NCBI RefSeq assembly: GCF_037890695.1
Contig: NZ_CP149571.1
Coordinates: forward strand, 2,634,001 to 2,698,000
DNA from: Aeromonas jandaei
GTDB lineage: Bacteria; Pseudomonadota; Gammaproteobacteria; Enterobacterales; Aeromonadaceae
Direction: 5' to 3'
Length of the DNA: 64,000 bases
Shown piece by piece: positions 54,297 to 64,000 of this stretch. The stretch's first letter is position 1. Every line of letters begins with the position of its first letter. The notes under the pieces are model-generated. The model was given only the letters and a program-made list of their open reading frames with translations. It was not told the DNA's origin and ran no database searches. A program made the translations under genes and the position numbers.

Positions 54297-55019
54297 TCAA
54301 TATCTGTGCAACCACCAGCGCGCGGCCAGAAGCGCCGTGATGCTGCCGAGAATGGCGCTGGCCAGCACATCGGTTGGCCAGTGCATGCCGATCACCATGC
54401 GCGACAGTCCTATCCCGAGGGCCCAGAGCGGCAGCAGCCAGACTCCTGCCGGTGCGCGAGCCAGCCAGATGAGGCCAAAGAACTGGGCCAGGCTCATGGC
54501 GGCGATGCTGTGGCCGGAGGGGAAGGCGTAGTTCACCTCCTTTTGCCAGTGATTGCCGAGCCACTGGGGCAGTGCCAGCAACTGGCTGGCGGCGTGTACC
54601 TGCTCGCTGCGCACTTCGGTGCTGGCAGCGTAGAAGCTCTTGATAGCGGGGATCAGGGATTGGCTCTCCAACCAGAGCAGGTAGGGTCTGGGCTCCTCGG
54701 TCAGATGCTTGATGATGCTTTTGATGAGCCAGTCTCCGGCGAGCAGCACCAGCAGCGCGCCGGCCAGAGCCAGCAGGGATGAGCGATCGAGCTGCAGTTT
54801 CTGCCTGGTCAGCAGCAATAGCAGTGCGGCGCTGATCCCAATTCCGGGAATATCGACCATGCGGGTGAGGGCATAAGGCCACCAGAGCCAGCCCGATTGC
54901 AGCGAGCCGGTCAGAAATGGTTGCCAGGGGAGGATGGCAAGCAGCAGCAGGGGCAGGATCAAGAGGGTGGTAAACGCGAGCACCTGACTGCGGGAGAGGG
55001 AAGGGCTATGGGGCGGCAT
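54297..55019 (-). CDS. pgpB: PAP2-family membrane phosphatase (PgpB type)
   Basis: A 240-residue integral membrane phosphatase. The three phosphatase motifs are visible: KHLTEEPRP (K-x6-RP, about residue 106), FPSGHS (about 169) and [15 protein letters not shown] (about 207). Hydrophobic helices surround them. In E. coli PgpB acts on phosphatidylglycerolphosphate and undecaprenyl pyrophosphate (254 residues). ATG 55019 begins [20 protein letters not shown]. It lies upstream of rnt on the same strand. Confidence 0.9.
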   Translation of the reverse strand: MPPHSPSLSRSQVLAFTTLLILPLLLLAILPWQPFLTGSLQSGWLWWPYALTRMVDIPGIGISAALLLLLTRQKLQLDRSSLLALAGALLVLLAGDWLIKSIIKHLTEEPRPYLLWLESQSLIPAIKSFYAASTEVRSEQVHAASQLLALPQWLGNHWQKEVNYAFPSGHSIAAMSLAQFFGLIWLARAPAGVWLLPLWALGIGLSRMVIGMHWPTDVLASAILGSITALLAARWWLHRY

Positions 55020-55240
55020 GATCTCTATCGGCAAGGGTCTGAAAAAAGAGCGCCATTGTGCCACTGCGTGGCTTGGCGGCAAAGCAGACCTGCCCTTCAG
55101 TTTACCTCTGCTTACACATTTGGCTGTTCGTTCATCAATTACTCATTCTCTGCAGCAGCCATGTGCATGTCAGGCTGAAATATTGGCGGGCTTTGGGCTA
55201 GAATGGCGCGTCCATGGCGGTTGCCTGCAAAGAGAACCCG

Positions 55241-56362
55241 ATGAAAATAGTCGTAGATGAGAATATGCCCCACGCCGTGGAGCTGTTTGCCGAGTTTGGA
55301 GACGTGGTTGCCCTGCCTGGGCGGCAGATGCAGGCCAACGATCTGCAGGACGCCGATGTGCTGCTGGTGCGTTCGGTGACCAGGGTGAACGCCGACCTGC
55401 TGGCGACCAGCCACAAACTGGCTTTTGTCGGTACCGCGACCATCGGCACCGATCATGTCGACAAGGCTTTGCTGGCTAGCCGCAATATCCCTTTTTATAG
55501 CGCCCCCGGCTGCAACAAATATTCGGTGGGGGACTATGTGCTCTCCGCCCTGCTGGTGCTGGCCGAGCGCTACGAGCTTGATCTCGCAACCATGACGCTG
55601 GCGGTGATTGGGGCCGGCAATACCGGCGAGTGCGTGGCCGGCAAGGCCGAAGCCCTCGGTATGCGGGTGCTGCGCTGTGATCCCCCCAAGGCGCGGGATA
55701 ATCCAGAAGCGGATTTTGTCGACTATCAGACTGCCCTTGGCGCCGATATCGTCAGCTTCCATGTGCCCATTACCCGTGACGGGCCGGATGCGACCTACCA
55801 TCTGCTGGATGCCGGGCTGATAGCTGCGCGCCCCGCCGGGCAGATCCTCATCAACGCATCCCGTGGCGAGGTGTGGGATAACCAAGCTCTGCTGGCGCGT
55901 CAGTTGAGCGACAAGCCATTGCGGTTGGTGATGGATGTCTGGGAGAACGAGCCTGAGCCGCTTGCACAGCTGGTGCCCCATACCGAGATTGCCACCCCCC
56001 ATATTGCGGGCTACAGCCTGGAGGGGAAGGCGCGCGGTACCTGGATGCTCTATGAGGCGCTCTGCCGCCAGCTGGGGCGCGAGCCCCGTCAGGATCTGCG
56101 TACGCTGCTGCCGGTTGCCGATGTGCAGGCGGTGGTGCCCGGACGGGCGCCGGATCAGGCATTGATCAAACAGCTGGTTCACCTTATCTACGATGTGCGC
56201 CGCGACGATGCCCGTTTTCGCGCCCGGCTGGGTATCCCGGGTAGCTTTGATGAGCAGCGCAAACATTATCCGGAGCGCCGCGAGCTCTCCTCCCTGCAAA
56301 TCAAGGGTGAGTTTGCCTGTGACATGCTGGGCGCCGCCGGATTTGATATTTCACACTCATAA
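55241..56362 (+). CDS. pdxB: Erythronate-4-phosphate dehydrogenase PdxB
   Basis: A 373-residue D-2-hydroxyacid dehydrogenase in the DXP-dependent pyridoxal phosphate pathway. Rossmann motif LAVIGAGNTGECV (about residue 118), catalytic Arg in INASRGEVWDN (about 208), Glu in DVWENEPEP and His in TPHIAGYS (about 254) are all present. The PdxB C-terminal dimerisation domain follows from about 285. ATG 55241 begins the conserved KIVVDENMP. It opens the conserved pdxB-asd-fimV-truA block. Confidence 0.95.
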   Translation: MKIVVDENMPHAVELFAEFGDVVALPGRQMQANDLQDADVLLVRSVTRVNADLLATSHKLAFVGTATIGTDHVDKALLASRNIPFYSAPGCNKYSVGDYVLSALLVLAERYELDLATMTLAVIGAGNTGECVAGKAEALGMRVLRCDPPKARDNPEADFVDYQTALGADIVSFHVPITRDGPDATYHLLDAGLIAARPAGQILINASRGEVWDNQALLARQLSDKPLRLVMDVWENEPEPLAQLVPHTEIATPHIAGYSLEGKARGTWMLYEALCRQLGREPRQDLRTLLPVADVQAVVPGRAPDQALIKQLVHLIYDVRRDDARFRARLGIPGSFDEQRKHYPERRELSSLQIKGEFACDMLGAAGFDISHS

Positions 56363-56486
56363 GGTGGGTGGGACGCTACGTCCGCACTACTTATGACCCC
56401 GTTTTTACCGATCCGAGGCAGGTTTGCTCTGCCTCGGATTGGCCATATCAGGTGAGGATGCCCCGTATATCGGAGCCCCGCCGACC

Positions 56487-56517
56487 ATGGCGCCAGCAGG
56501 CGCCATAGCCGTTTTAT
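56487..56517 (+). other. Hairpin upstream of asd
   Basis: An 8-bp stem ATGGCGCC / GGCGCCAT with an AGCA loop followed a few bases later by TTTTA, ending 15 bases before the asd start. A second inverted repeat (CCGAGGCAG / CTGCCTCGG) lies around 56415-56440. Together they could attenuate read-through from pdxB into asd. No lysine riboswitch is recognisable. Confidence 0.45.
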
Positions 56518-56531
56518 TAGAGGAGAACAGA

Positions 56532-57548
56532 ATGAGCCAGCAGTTTAATGTCGCGGTATTGGGCGCAAGTGGCGCCGTGGGCCAGGCCATGATCGAGATC
56601 CTGGAAGAGCGCGAGTTTCCGGTCGCTACGCTCTATCCGCTGGCTTCCAGCCGCAGCGCCGGTGAAACCGTGCGCTTTGATGGCAAGAATCTCGAGATCC
56701 TCGATGTCGAGGAGTTTGACTGGAGCCAGGTGCAGATTGCCCTCTTCTCTGCCGGTGCCGAGGTCTCTGCCAAGTGGGCACCGATTGCTGCCGAGCATGG
56801 CTGCATCGTCATCGATAACACCTCCTGCTTCCGTTACGACGAAGATATTCCGCTGGTGATCCCGGAAGTCAACCCGGATGCGCTGGCCGATTTTCGCAAT
56901 CGCAACATCATCGCCAATCCCAACTGCTCCACCATCCAGATGCTGGTGGCCCTGAAGCCGCTGCATGACGAGGTGGGCATCGCCCGTATCAACGTCGCCA
57001 CCTATCAGTCCGTCTCAGGCTCCGGCAAGGAGGGGGTGAGTGAACTGGCAGGCCAGACCGCCCAGCTGCTCAATGGTCGCCCGGTCGAGCCGACTCTCTA
57101 TCCCCAGCAGATCGCGTTCAACCTGATCCCGCAGATCGACAGCTTCACCGACAACGGCTACACCCGGGAAGAGATGAAGATGGTGTGGGAGACCCAGAAG
57201 ATCCTGGGCGATGCCAGCATTGCCGTGAATCCGACTTGCGTGCGGGTGCCGGTCTTCTACGGCCACTCTGAAGCGGTGCATGTCGAGCTGCACCAGCCGC
57301 TCGATGCCGAGCAGGTAAAGGATCTGCTGCGTGCAGCACCGGGCGTGACCCTGTTTGAAGAGGAAGGGGACTATCCGACCCCGGTACGCGATGCAACCGG
57401 CAAGGATGAAGTGCTGGTTGGCCGCATCCGTCAGGATATTTCTCATCCCAATGGTGTAAATATGTGGATCGTGGCCGATAACGTTCGTAAGGGCGCTGCC
57501 ACCAACAGCGTCCAGATTGCCGAACTGCTGGTTCGCGACTACCTGTAA
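56532..57548 (+). CDS. asd: Aspartate-semialdehyde dehydrogenase (Usg/Asd type)
   Basis: A 338-residue enzyme converting aspartyl phosphate to aspartate semialdehyde for lysine, threonine and methionine synthesis. NADP-binding motif AVLGASGAVGQAMIE (about residue 8), active Cys in NPNCSTIQ (about 133), and the substrate Arg and His in the RVPVFYGHSEAVHVEL region (about 240-255). This is the vibrio-type Asd whose E. coli counterpart at this locus is usg. AGGAGAAC precedes ATG 56532. Confidence 0.94.
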   Translation: MSQQFNVAVLGASGAVGQAMIEILEEREFPVATLYPLASSRSAGETVRFDGKNLEILDVEEFDWSQVQIALFSAGAEVSAKWAPIAAEHGCIVIDNTSCFRYDEDIPLVIPEVNPDALADFRNRNIIANPNCSTIQMLVALKPLHDEVGIARINVATYQSVSGSGKEGVSELAGQTAQLLNGRPVEPTLYPQQIAFNLIPQIDSFTDNGYTREEMKMVWETQKILGDASIAVNPTCVRVPVFYGHSEAVHVELHQPLDAEQVKDLLRAAPGVTLFEEEGDYPTPVRDATGKDEVLVGRIRQDISHPNGVNMWIVADNVRKGAATNSVQIAELLVRDYL

Positions 57549-57561
57549 GGCCGTATGGCCA

Positions 57562-57595
57562 AGAGGGAGCGCCGCAGGACGGCTGCGCTCCCTCT
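57562..57595 (+). terminator. Hairpin after asd
   Basis: An 11-bp stem AGAGGGAGCGC / GCGCTCCCTCT with a 12-base loop, 13 bases after the asd stop. No T-run. Confidence 0.5.
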
Positions 57596-57817
57596 GAGCA
57601 AATAGTGTGGTGTGTGACCGGCCCCGCACTGCGGTGTTGCAAGATTCTTTTGCGATATCAACTGATTAAGTTTTTTTCTACACTCAGAGGCAAGTTGGGT
57701 GCTAAATGTGTCGGACTGCTGGCTTGCAAGGCGAGCCTGATTTATATTGAACCGACTGTTTTGGGGTAACTATCCAGATTTTTCAATGTGATAGGGCCGT
57801 CATACGAAGGAACGAAT

Positions 57818-60029
57818 ATGGGACATTCCCGCATAACATTGGCAACGCTACTCGCATTGGGTCTGCTGGGCACCGTTCAGGCTGCAGATCCCTCACGGGA
57901 GCCGTTTTTTGTCGAACTGAAAGGCCCTGACGAGCCCGCACCACCCGCTGTCAACAGCCAGCCGCTGGCCCAGCCCGTCGCGCAGCCGGTTCGGGCAACC
58001 GCCCAGCCCATCGTCCGTCAGGTGGCAACCGCCAATCCCGCCAGCTATGGCCCGATTCGTCCTACCGATACCCTCTGGAGTCTGGCAAGCAAGTACCGTC
58101 CCTCCAGCCGCGTCAGCGTCTATCAGACCATGGTCGCGATCTACGAGAAAAACCCCCGCAGTTTTGCCGATGGCAATATCAACCATATTCTGGTGGGCTC
58201 GCGCATCCAGCTGCCCACCGCTGCCGAGGCGAGCGTCATCACAGATGCCGAGGCCCGCGCCAAGTTCCGCAGCGACAATGCCAGCTGGAAAGGGCTGAGC
58301 CCCAAATATCTGGCCAATAAACAGGCTCATACGGCTAAACCGGTCGCAGCAAAAGCCGCGCCTGCCAAGCCTGAAGTGGTCAAGGCAGAGCCCGCGAAGG
58401 CGGCGCCAGCTCCGTTGCCTGCCGTCAAGGCGGCACCCATTCCTGCACCTGTGACCGAGCCGAAACCGGCTGCCGAGACCAAGGTGGCTGACGCCAAGGA
58501 AGTGGCCAAGGTCAACGAGGCTCCGGCGAAAGAGGCCGTTGCCCCGGCCCCGAGTGCGGCAAGCGGGACCCGCGCCTGCTCCGCTGCCCTCCGATCTGGA
58601 CAAACCGGTTGGCAAACCGGCCACCGAGATGACCCTGGCGCTGGAAGATGCCAATGCCCAGCTCGCCCAGGTGACCGAGATGAACCACAGGCTCAAGCTG
58701 CGTCTGCAATCCCTGACCGAAGAGGTGGAGACCCTCAAGGCTCAGCTGCAGGATCAGACTGCGCTGGAGAAAGAGATTGCCGAGCTCAAGGCCAAGCCGG
58801 TGCCGCCCGTGGTGGCCGAGCCCGAGCACAAGCAGAACTGGCTGATGGACTTGCTCTCCTCACCGCTCAATCTGGCGATGATCATTTTGCTGCCGGTGTT
58901 GCTGGTGCTGGCGCTGGTGACCCTCTGGCTGCGCGCCCGGGCCCGTCGTGAGCTGGAAGAGCAGGAGAAGAGCCTCTCTGAATCCACCGCAATGATGATG
59001 GATCAGGATCACAGCGAGTTTGATGATCTGCTTAGCGTCGATATCACCGACAACGAGCCGGAGCGTCCGCTGCCTGACCTCAACACCCCGGATGGCTTCA
59101 TGCCGGTTGAGCCGGCGCCGAAGCCGGATGTCGAGCTGGTGTTCAGCGACGAGGGCGAGATGGATCTGCAGGGCTTTGAGCCCGAACGGATGCCTGCTGC
59201 TACCAGCCGTGACCCCGATCTGGTGCCGGATCTTGATCTTGCCCATGACGAGCCGATAGCGCTTGCCAATGAGCCAGCCATGGATCTGGCCAGCGAGTTC
59301 AATCCCAAGCCCAAAGGCGCCAACGAGATCATGAGCGAAGAGGAGCTGCAGGCTGCGCTCTTCGCCGAGCTGGACGCTGATCTTTCTGCCGACATCGAGC
59401 CGGAATTGAGTGCGCCGGCGCATGCTGAACCTGCCGATGATGACCTCGCCAGTTTCGATCTCAGCGATTTCGAAGGTGCCTTTGAGGAGCCTGTTGTCGA
59501 GATTGAGGATGAGCATGCCATCGACCTGAGTCTGGATGGGGATGCCAGTGCCGACGAGATGCTGGCCGAGCTGGGTCTGGAGCCTGAGCCGGTCAAGGCC
59601 AGGAAAGAGGCTGAAGCAGATCTGGAGTGGGATCCCAACGAAATGGCGCTCTCCGATTTCGAAGATGCCTTTACCGAGGTCGAGTCGCACCCTGCAGATC
59701 TGCAACCCCGCGAGCAGGCACAGGAGAGCGGTTACGTCGAGATCGACAAGCTGCTGGCCGAAGCGGATGCCACCACATCGGAGCCGGAACCCTATCAGGG
59801 CTTCTCGCTGGATGTGGGGCTGGACGGTTTCCCCGAAGTGCTGCCGGAGTCTACCGGATTTGATGTGGATGCCGATGATGGCGGTGTTGGCGCCAAGCTG
59901 GATCTGGCACGCGCCTACCTTGAGATCGACGACAAGGACAGTGCCCGCGAGCTGCTGCAAGAAGCGGTAGAGCAGGGGAGTGACCATCAGCGCGCCGAAG
60001 CGGAAAAACTGCTCAAGCGACTGGGATAA
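57818..60029 (+). pseudogene. fimV: fimV/hubP, polar hub protein, one-base frameshift
   Basis: FimV/HubP organises the cell pole, type IV pili and flagella. The 5' frame has a signal peptide (MGHSRITLATLLALGLLGTVQA), a LysM-like domain (RPTDTLWSLASKY to GSRIQLP, about 85-145) and an Ala/Pro-rich region. After about 58560 coding continues in another frame: a coiled coil (EDANAQLAQVTEMNHRLK), one membrane helix (LAMIILLPVLLVLALVTLWL), an acidic repetitive cytoplasmic region and the FimV C-terminal motif LDLARAYLEIDDKDSARELL. Removing one G from the GGG at 58564-58566 would join both frames (ASGPAPAPLPS) into about 736 residues. As given, the first frame ends at 58951, without the membrane anchor. 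Confidence 0.88.
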
Positions 60030-60057
60030 TCACATCATCCCGATGAACTTGAACGAC

Positions 60058-60083
60058 AAGGGCAGCCAGCGGCTGCCCTTTTT
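60058..60083 (+). terminator. Rho-independent terminator of fimV
   Basis: Stem AAGGGCAGCC / GGCTGCCCTT with an AGC loop followed by TTT. Confidence 0.9.
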
Positions 60084-60115
60084 ACTTGTTGCCGTGGCCG
60101 GATCTTGCGCGGATT

Positions 60116-60145
60116 TTGGGATTTTTGCCGCGAGATGCGTATAAT
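60116..60145 (+). promoter_or_regulatory. Candidate promoter of truA-accD-folC
   Basis: TTGGGA (60116-60121), 18-base spacer, TATAAT (60140-60145), giving a start near 60152. It is placed between the fimV terminator and truA. Confidence 0.5.
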
Positions 60146-60189
60146 CCGCCCCGTTTCTTTCACTGCTTTACCAAAAGACCCCCTTATCC

Positions 60190-60999
60190 ATGCGAATTGC
60201 CCTAGGTATTGAATATGACGGCAGCCGGTATTTCGGCTGGCAGCGTCAGCGAGAAGTGATCAGTGTGCAGGAGGAGCTGGAGAAAGCCCTCAGCCGGATC
60301 GCCAATCATCCGGTCTCCATCCAGTGCGCAGGACGCACCGATGCCGGTGTCCATGCCACCGGTCAGGTGATCCACTTCGATACCGATGCCAAGCGTGCCG
60401 AAGGGGCCTGGACTCTGGGTCTCAACTCCAACCTGCCGCCCGACATCGCCGTGCGCTGGGTCAAGGAGGTGGACGAGGAGTTCCACGCCCGTTTCAGCGC
60501 TACCGCCCGTCGCTACCGCTATGTCATCTACAACCACAACTACCGGCCAGCCATTCTCGGCAGCGGCGTCAGCCATTATCACGAGGCGATTGATGCCGAG
60601 TTGATGCATCAGGCCGGGCAGTGCCTGCTGGGTGAGCAGGATTTCAGCTCGTTCCGGGCCGTCGGTTGCCAGTCCAAGACGCCGTGGCGCAATGTGACGC
60701 ACCTCTGCGTCAGCCGTCAGGGCCCCTATATCGTGCTCGATATCCGGGCCAATGCCTTTTTGCACCATATGGTGCGCAACATCACCGGCTCGCTGCTGCT
60801 GGTGGGGCAGGGGCTCAAACCGGTGGAGTGGGTAGCCGAGGTGCTGGCCGCCCGGGATCGCAATCTGGCCGGGCCAACCGCCAAAGCGGGTGGCCTCTAT
60901 CTGGTCGATGTGGATTACCCGGCTGAACTGGCTCTGCCCCGGGTACCGCTTGGCCCGTTGTGGCTGCCGGACTCGGCACCGGGTACGACCAGTTTTTAG
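60190..60999 (+). CDS. truA: tRNA pseudouridine(38-40) synthase TruA
   Basis: A 269-residue enzyme (270 in E. coli). Catalytic Asp is in [18 protein letters not shown] (about residue 52). [20 protein letters not shown] is the family N-terminus, and [16 protein letters not shown] the conserved late motif. It modifies the anticodon stem of many tRNAs. It is second after fimV in the conserved block. Confidence 0.97.
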   Translation: MRIALGIEYDGSRYFGWQRQREVISVQEELEKALSRIANHPVSIQCAGRTDAGVHATGQVIHFDTDAKRAEGAWTLGLNSNLPPDIAVRWVKEVDEEFHARFSATARRYRYVIYNHNYRPAILGSGVSHYHEAIDAELMHQAGQCLLGEQDFSSFRAVGCQSKTPWRNVTHLCVSRQGPYIVLDIRANAFLHHMVRNITGSLLLVGQGLKPVEWVAEVLAARDRNLAGPTAKAGGLYLVDVDYPAELALPRVPLGPLWLPDSAPGTTSF

Positions 61000-61118
61000 T
61001 AACTGCGCCCGAAAAATTGTGGTTTAATGACCCGTCATTTGTTGCCATCGAGCTATTAAGTCATTGAACAGACAAGGCTCGATGCGTTTTGTCAGGCACA
61101 AAAGCATTAAGGAATTCC

Positions 61119-61982
61119 ATGAGCTGGCTTGAGAAGATTCTTCCCAAGAGCAAGATCACTGCCCCTCGTCGTCACAACATTCCGGAAGGGGTGTGGACCA
61201 AGTGCAGTGCTTGTGAACAGGTGCTCTACCGGGCAGAGTTGGAGCGCAATCTCGAAGTGTGCCCCAAGTGTGATCATCATATGCGCATCAGCGCTCGCGC
61301 CCGTCTCGAGAGTTTTCTCGACGAGCAGGGCCGCACCGAAGTCGGTGCCGAGCTGGAGCCTCATGATGTCTTGAAATTCAAGGATTCCAAGCGCTACAAG
61401 GATCGTTTGTCTGCCGCTCAGAAAGAGACGGGGGAGAAAGATGCGCTGGTGGTGATGAAAGGGACCCTCAAAGGGGTACCGGTTGTCGCCTGTTCGTTCG
61501 AGTTCTCCTTTATTGGTGGCTCCATGTCCTCCGTGGTCGGTGCCCGCTTCGTGCGCGCCGTTGAGGAGAGCATCAAGGAAGGTCGTGGTCTGGTCTGCTT
61601 CTCCGCCTCCGGCGGTGCCCGTATGCAGGAGGCGCTGTTCTCCCTGATGCAGATGGCCAAGACCAGTGCCGCACTGGATCGTCTGTCCAAAGCCGGTCTG
61701 CCCTATATCTCAGTGCTGACCGACCCCACCATGGGTGGCGTCTCCGCCAGTCTGGCCATGCTGGGCGACATCAACGTGGGCGAGCCCAAGGCGCTGATCG
61801 GTTTTGCCGGCCCGCGCGTTATCGAGCAGACCGTTCGCGAGAAGCTGCCGGAAGGGTTCCAGCGCTCCGAATTCCTGCTGGAGAAGGGCGCCATCGATCT
61901 CATCATCGACCGCCGCGAAATGCGTAACCGTCTGGCCAGCCTGCTCGCCAAACTGATGAATACTCACGTCATCGCAGAGTGA
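61119..61982 (+). CDS. accD: Acetyl-CoA carboxylase carboxyltransferase subunit beta
   Basis: A 287-residue subunit that with AccA transfers carboxyl from biotin to acetyl-CoA. The zinc ribbon [16 protein letters not shown] plus CPKC is at residues about 27-49; the crotonase core holds [16 protein letters not shown] and [24 protein letters not shown] at 61119 is the family start. The folC gene follows two bases after the stop. Confidence 0.97.
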   Translation: MSWLEKILPKSKITAPRRHNIPEGVWTKCSACEQVLYRAELERNLEVCPKCDHHMRISARARLESFLDEQGRTEVGAELEPHDVLKFKDSKRYKDRLSAAQKETGEKDALVVMKGTLKGVPVVACSFEFSFIGGSMSSVVGARFVRAVEESIKEGRGLVCFSASGGARMQEALFSLMQMAKTSAALDRLSKAGLPYISVLTDPTMGGVSASLAMLGDINVGEPKALIGFAGPRVIEQTVREKLPEGFQRSEFLLEKGAIDLIIDRREMRNRLASLLAKLMNTHVIAE

Positions 61983-61984
61983 AG

Positions 61985-63244
61985 ATGAGTTCAAACATGC
62001 ATCAATCCCAAAGCCGGTCGCTTGTCGACTGGCTTTCTTATTTGGAGCAGATCCATCCGGTCTCTATCGATATGGGGCTGGAGCGGGTCGGCACGGTTGC
62101 TCGGCGCATGGGGCTCACCCGATTGCCGTTCAAGGTGATCACGGTGGCGGGTACCAACGGCAAGGGCTCCAGCTGCGCCATGGCAGCCAGCATCCTGATG
62201 GCCGCTGGCTACCAGGTCGGCGTCTACTCCTCGCCCCATCTGTTGCGCTTTACCGAGCGAGTGCGGGTCAACGGTCAGGAGCTGGCAGATAGCGATCACT
62301 GCGCCGCCTTTGCCGAAGTGGAAGCGGCGCGCGGCGAGATAGCGCTCACCTTCTTCGAGTTTGCGACCCTGGCCGGTTTGTGGCTCTTCTGCCGCGCCGC
62401 GCCGGATGTGCTGCTGCTGGAAGTGGGCTTGGGTGGTCGGCTCGATGCCACCAATGTGGTGGAGTCCGATGTCGCCATGATCACCTCCATTGCCCTCGAC
62501 CACTGTGACTGGCTGGGTGATACCCGCGAGGCGGTGGCGGTGGAGAAAGCCGGGGTGTATCGCGCCGGCAAACCTGCCATCAGCGGCGAGCCCAATCCTC
62601 CTCTGACCATCGCGAGCGAGGCGGCGCGTATCGGCGCCAACCTGCGTCAGGTCGGTATCGATTTTCGTGGCGATGAGCACGAGAGCTGCTGGGATTACCA
62701 CGGTCTTCGCCAGTGGTGCGGCCTGCCCAAACCGGCCCTGCCGCTGATGAATGCGGTGACCGTGCTTGCGGCGCTGGAATCTCTCGGCTTGCCGTTGCCG
62801 GAGTCTGCCATTCGCGACGGGCTTGCCAATGCCCGGCTGGCTGGCCGGATGCAGCAGCTGCAAAGCGCGCCGCTGGTCATCGTCGATGTGGCCCATAACC
62901 CCCATTCGGCCGCCTATCTGGCCGCCCAGCTGCGCAAGATGCCCTGCGCGGGTGTGCGCCGCGCCGTGGTGGGCATGCTCAAGGACAAGGATATGGCGGG
63001 GTCGCTTGCCGAGCTCGATGGTCTGATCGGCGAGTGGTATCTGGCCAGCCTGACCGGCCCGCGGGCGGCAAGTGCGGACCAGTTGGCACAGGCGCTTGGC
63101 TCCGGACAGGGGCCGGCGACGACCTTTGACAGCGTCGAGGCTGCCTATCAGGCTGCCTTGGCCTTATCGAGTCCTGACGATATGGTCATTGTGTTTGGTT
63201 CGTTTTACACTGTCGCCGATGTGCTGGCGGGGTTCGCCAGCTAG
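61985..63244 (+). CDS. folC: Bifunctional folylpolyglutamate/dihydrofolate synthase
   Basis: A 419-residue Mur-ligase-type enzyme (422 in E. coli) joining dihydropteroate to glutamate and extending the glutamate tail. P-loop VAGTNGKGSSCAM (about residue 50), LLLEVGLGGRLDATN (about 140), TSIALDHCDWLG, and VDVAHNPHSA (about 302). The start could be ATG 61985 or 61997, or GTG 61979 overlapping the accD stop; I used 61985. Confidence 0.95.
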   Translation: MSSNMHQSQSRSLVDWLSYLEQIHPVSIDMGLERVGTVARRMGLTRLPFKVITVAGTNGKGSSCAMAASILMAAGYQVGVYSSPHLLRFTERVRVNGQELADSDHCAAFAEVEAARGEIALTFFEFATLAGLWLFCRAAPDVLLLEVGLGGRLDATNVVESDVAMITSIALDHCDWLGDTREAVAVEKAGVYRAGKPAISGEPNPPLTIASEAARIGANLRQVGIDFRGDEHESCWDYHGLRQWCGLPKPALPLMNAVTVLAALESLGLPLPESAIRDGLANARLAGRMQQLQSAPLVIVDVAHNPHSAAYLAAQLRKMPCAGVRRAVVGMLKDKDMAGSLAELDGLIGEWYLASLTGPRAASADQLAQALGSGQGPATTFDSVEAAYQAALALSSPDDMVIVFGSFYTVADVLAGFAS

Positions 63245-63306
63245 CCAGCCCCTCTTTGTCGGGGGCATGCCATGAATTGGATCAAGTAAAGGAAGTAGGA
63301 GTCAAC

Positions 63307-64000
63307 TTGGCCTCGAAGTTTCAAAACCGTCTGGTGGGCACCGTTATTCTGGTGGCCCTGGTCGTTATTTTCCTGCCGGACCTGCTGGATGGTCACAAGC
63401 TGGCGCAAAAGGAGGAGGCGTTTGCCAAAATTCCGCTGCGTCCCGATCTTGAGCCGGCCAAGCCCGCGTTGCAGGTATCTGCGGCAAGCACGCTGCCTGC
63501 CGAGCATCTGGCCAGCCAGCAGCAAGCCTCGGCCGCCCAGCAGTGGCAGGTGGAAGAGGTCGCCGACCCCATGACCCTCGGCAATCAGGGGAGTGCTGCC
63601 CAGCAGGCCGGTGCGCAGGTTGCCCAGCAGCCGGTGCAGCAAGCCGCGCCTGCCAAGCCGCAACCCAAGCCGGAAGTGGTCGCCAAGGCGCCGGTTGAAC
63701 AACCCAAGCCGGCACCAAAACCGGTTCCGACCAAGCCGGCCGAAGTAGCCAAGGCGCCGACTCCTGCGCCAGCCAAACAGCAGGCAGGCCAGATCAAGTC
63801 CCTCGATGACCTTATCGAGAGCAAGATGAGCCAGCCGACCACGCCTGCACCCGCTGCGGCACAGGCGCAGGGGAGCTGGATCCTCCAGCTCGGCGCGTTC
63901 AAGAACGTCGACAGTGTCAACGCTCTGGTGAGCAAGCTGCGTGCAGCCGGTTACTCTGCCCATACCTCGCCGCGCACGCCGGTGCAGGGGCAGATCAACC
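63307..64000 (+). CDS. dedD: DedD-like cell-division SPOR protein, 3' end cut by window edge
   Basis: Starts with TTG (63307) giving ASKFQNRLVGTVILVALVVI, matching the E. coli DedD opening ASKFQNRLVG; TAGGAG precedes it. One membrane helix (about 10-27) is followed by a long Ala/Pro/Lys/Gln-rich periplasmic linker (30-190), and the SPOR domain begins at GSWILQLGAFKNVDSVNALV (about 195). SPOR binds denuded septal peptidoglycan. The gene runs off the right edge. In the usual order cvpA and purF would follow. Confidence 0.93.
   Translation, partial: MASKFQNRLVGTVILVALVVIFLPDLLDGHKLAQKEEAFAKIPLRPDLEPAKPALQVSAASTLPAEHLASQQQASAAQQWQVEEVADPMTLGNQGSAAQQAGAQVAQQPVQQAAPAKPQPKPEVVAKAPVEQPKPAPKPVPTKPAEVAKAPTPAPAKQQAGQIKSLDDLIESKMSQPTTPAPAAAQAQGSWILQLGAFKNVDSVNALVSKLRAAGYSAHTSPRTPVQGQIN

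Overview
The window looks like a chromosomal segment of a gammaproteobacterium of the genus Aeromonas. It is GC-rich and gene-dense with short intergenic gaps. At its left edge is a kexin-like serine protease whose catalytic residues fall where those of the Aeromonas protease ASP do. Its right end carries the enterobacterial-type order pdxB-asd-fimV-truA-accD-folC-dedD. I see no rRNA, tRNA, insertion sequence, prophage, CRISPR array or defence island. Nearly all genes belong to well-known families, and most transcription units end in a clear hairpin plus T-run. The window cuts the first gene (aspA-like, 3' end missing) and the last (dedD, 3' end missing).

Layout. 1-6.4 kb: secreted protease, an orphan MetQ-like binding protein, and the yejM/yejL and yejK pair of divergent genes. 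6.4-11.8 kb: a maltose/maltodextrin uptake operon, malE-malF-malG-malK, all on one strand, with intercistronic hairpins and an unusual set of repeats in front. 11.8-22 kb: mixed housekeeping genes (PPK2 polyphosphate kinase, alpha/beta hydrolase, MipA/OmpV porin-like protein, PerM-type permease, TusA-like protein, BepA protease, a thioredoxin-like lipoprotein, ArsC/YfgD-like reductase, AcpH, an IadA-like amidohydrolase, LysO lysine exporter). 22-25.6 kb: a HisP/J/Q/M-type basic amino acid ABC importer. 25.7-27 kb: an RluA-type pseudouridine synthase and a frameshifted HAD phosphatase. 27.1-31.4 kb: the tyrosine catabolic operon hppD-hmgA-fahA-maiA, which converts 4-hydroxyphenylpyruvate to fumarate and acetoacetate, preceded by a likely TyrR box. 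31.4-42.8 kb: asnB, a cupin, a YbaL/Kef-type antiporter, a broken nagD, an adenine deaminase, an MDR oxidoreductase, an old yellow enzyme, a TerC-CBS protein and an atypical cation diffusion facilitator. 42.9-49.2 kb: ydiJ, a small conserved protein, a hotdog thioesterase and the RNA helicase deaD. 49.3-51.9 kb: a periplasmic molybdopterin-oxidoreductase-fold protein (interrupted by TGA) next to a membrane GGDEF-EAL protein. 51.9-55 kb: NhaC-type antiporter, RNase T, PAP2 phosphatase. 55.2-64 kb: the pdxB to dedD block.

The most notable feature of the window is four interrupted genes: nagD and the SUOX-fold gene each have TGA where the family has tryptophan; fimV has a one-base frameshift; the HAD phosphatase is out of frame after a run of nine Gs. 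These may be real strain-specific inactivation, phase variation (poly-G), or sequencing errors; the sequence alone cannot separate these. Other points of interest are a decayed duplication of the hisQ translation start that creates a leader ORF, a perfect 14-bp inverted repeat and 19-bp-phased direct repeats upstream of malE, an isoaspartyl dipeptidase homologue lacking one metal-binding histidine, and the probable SUOX-fold/c-di-GMP sensor pair. I did not find a clearly new multi-gene system.
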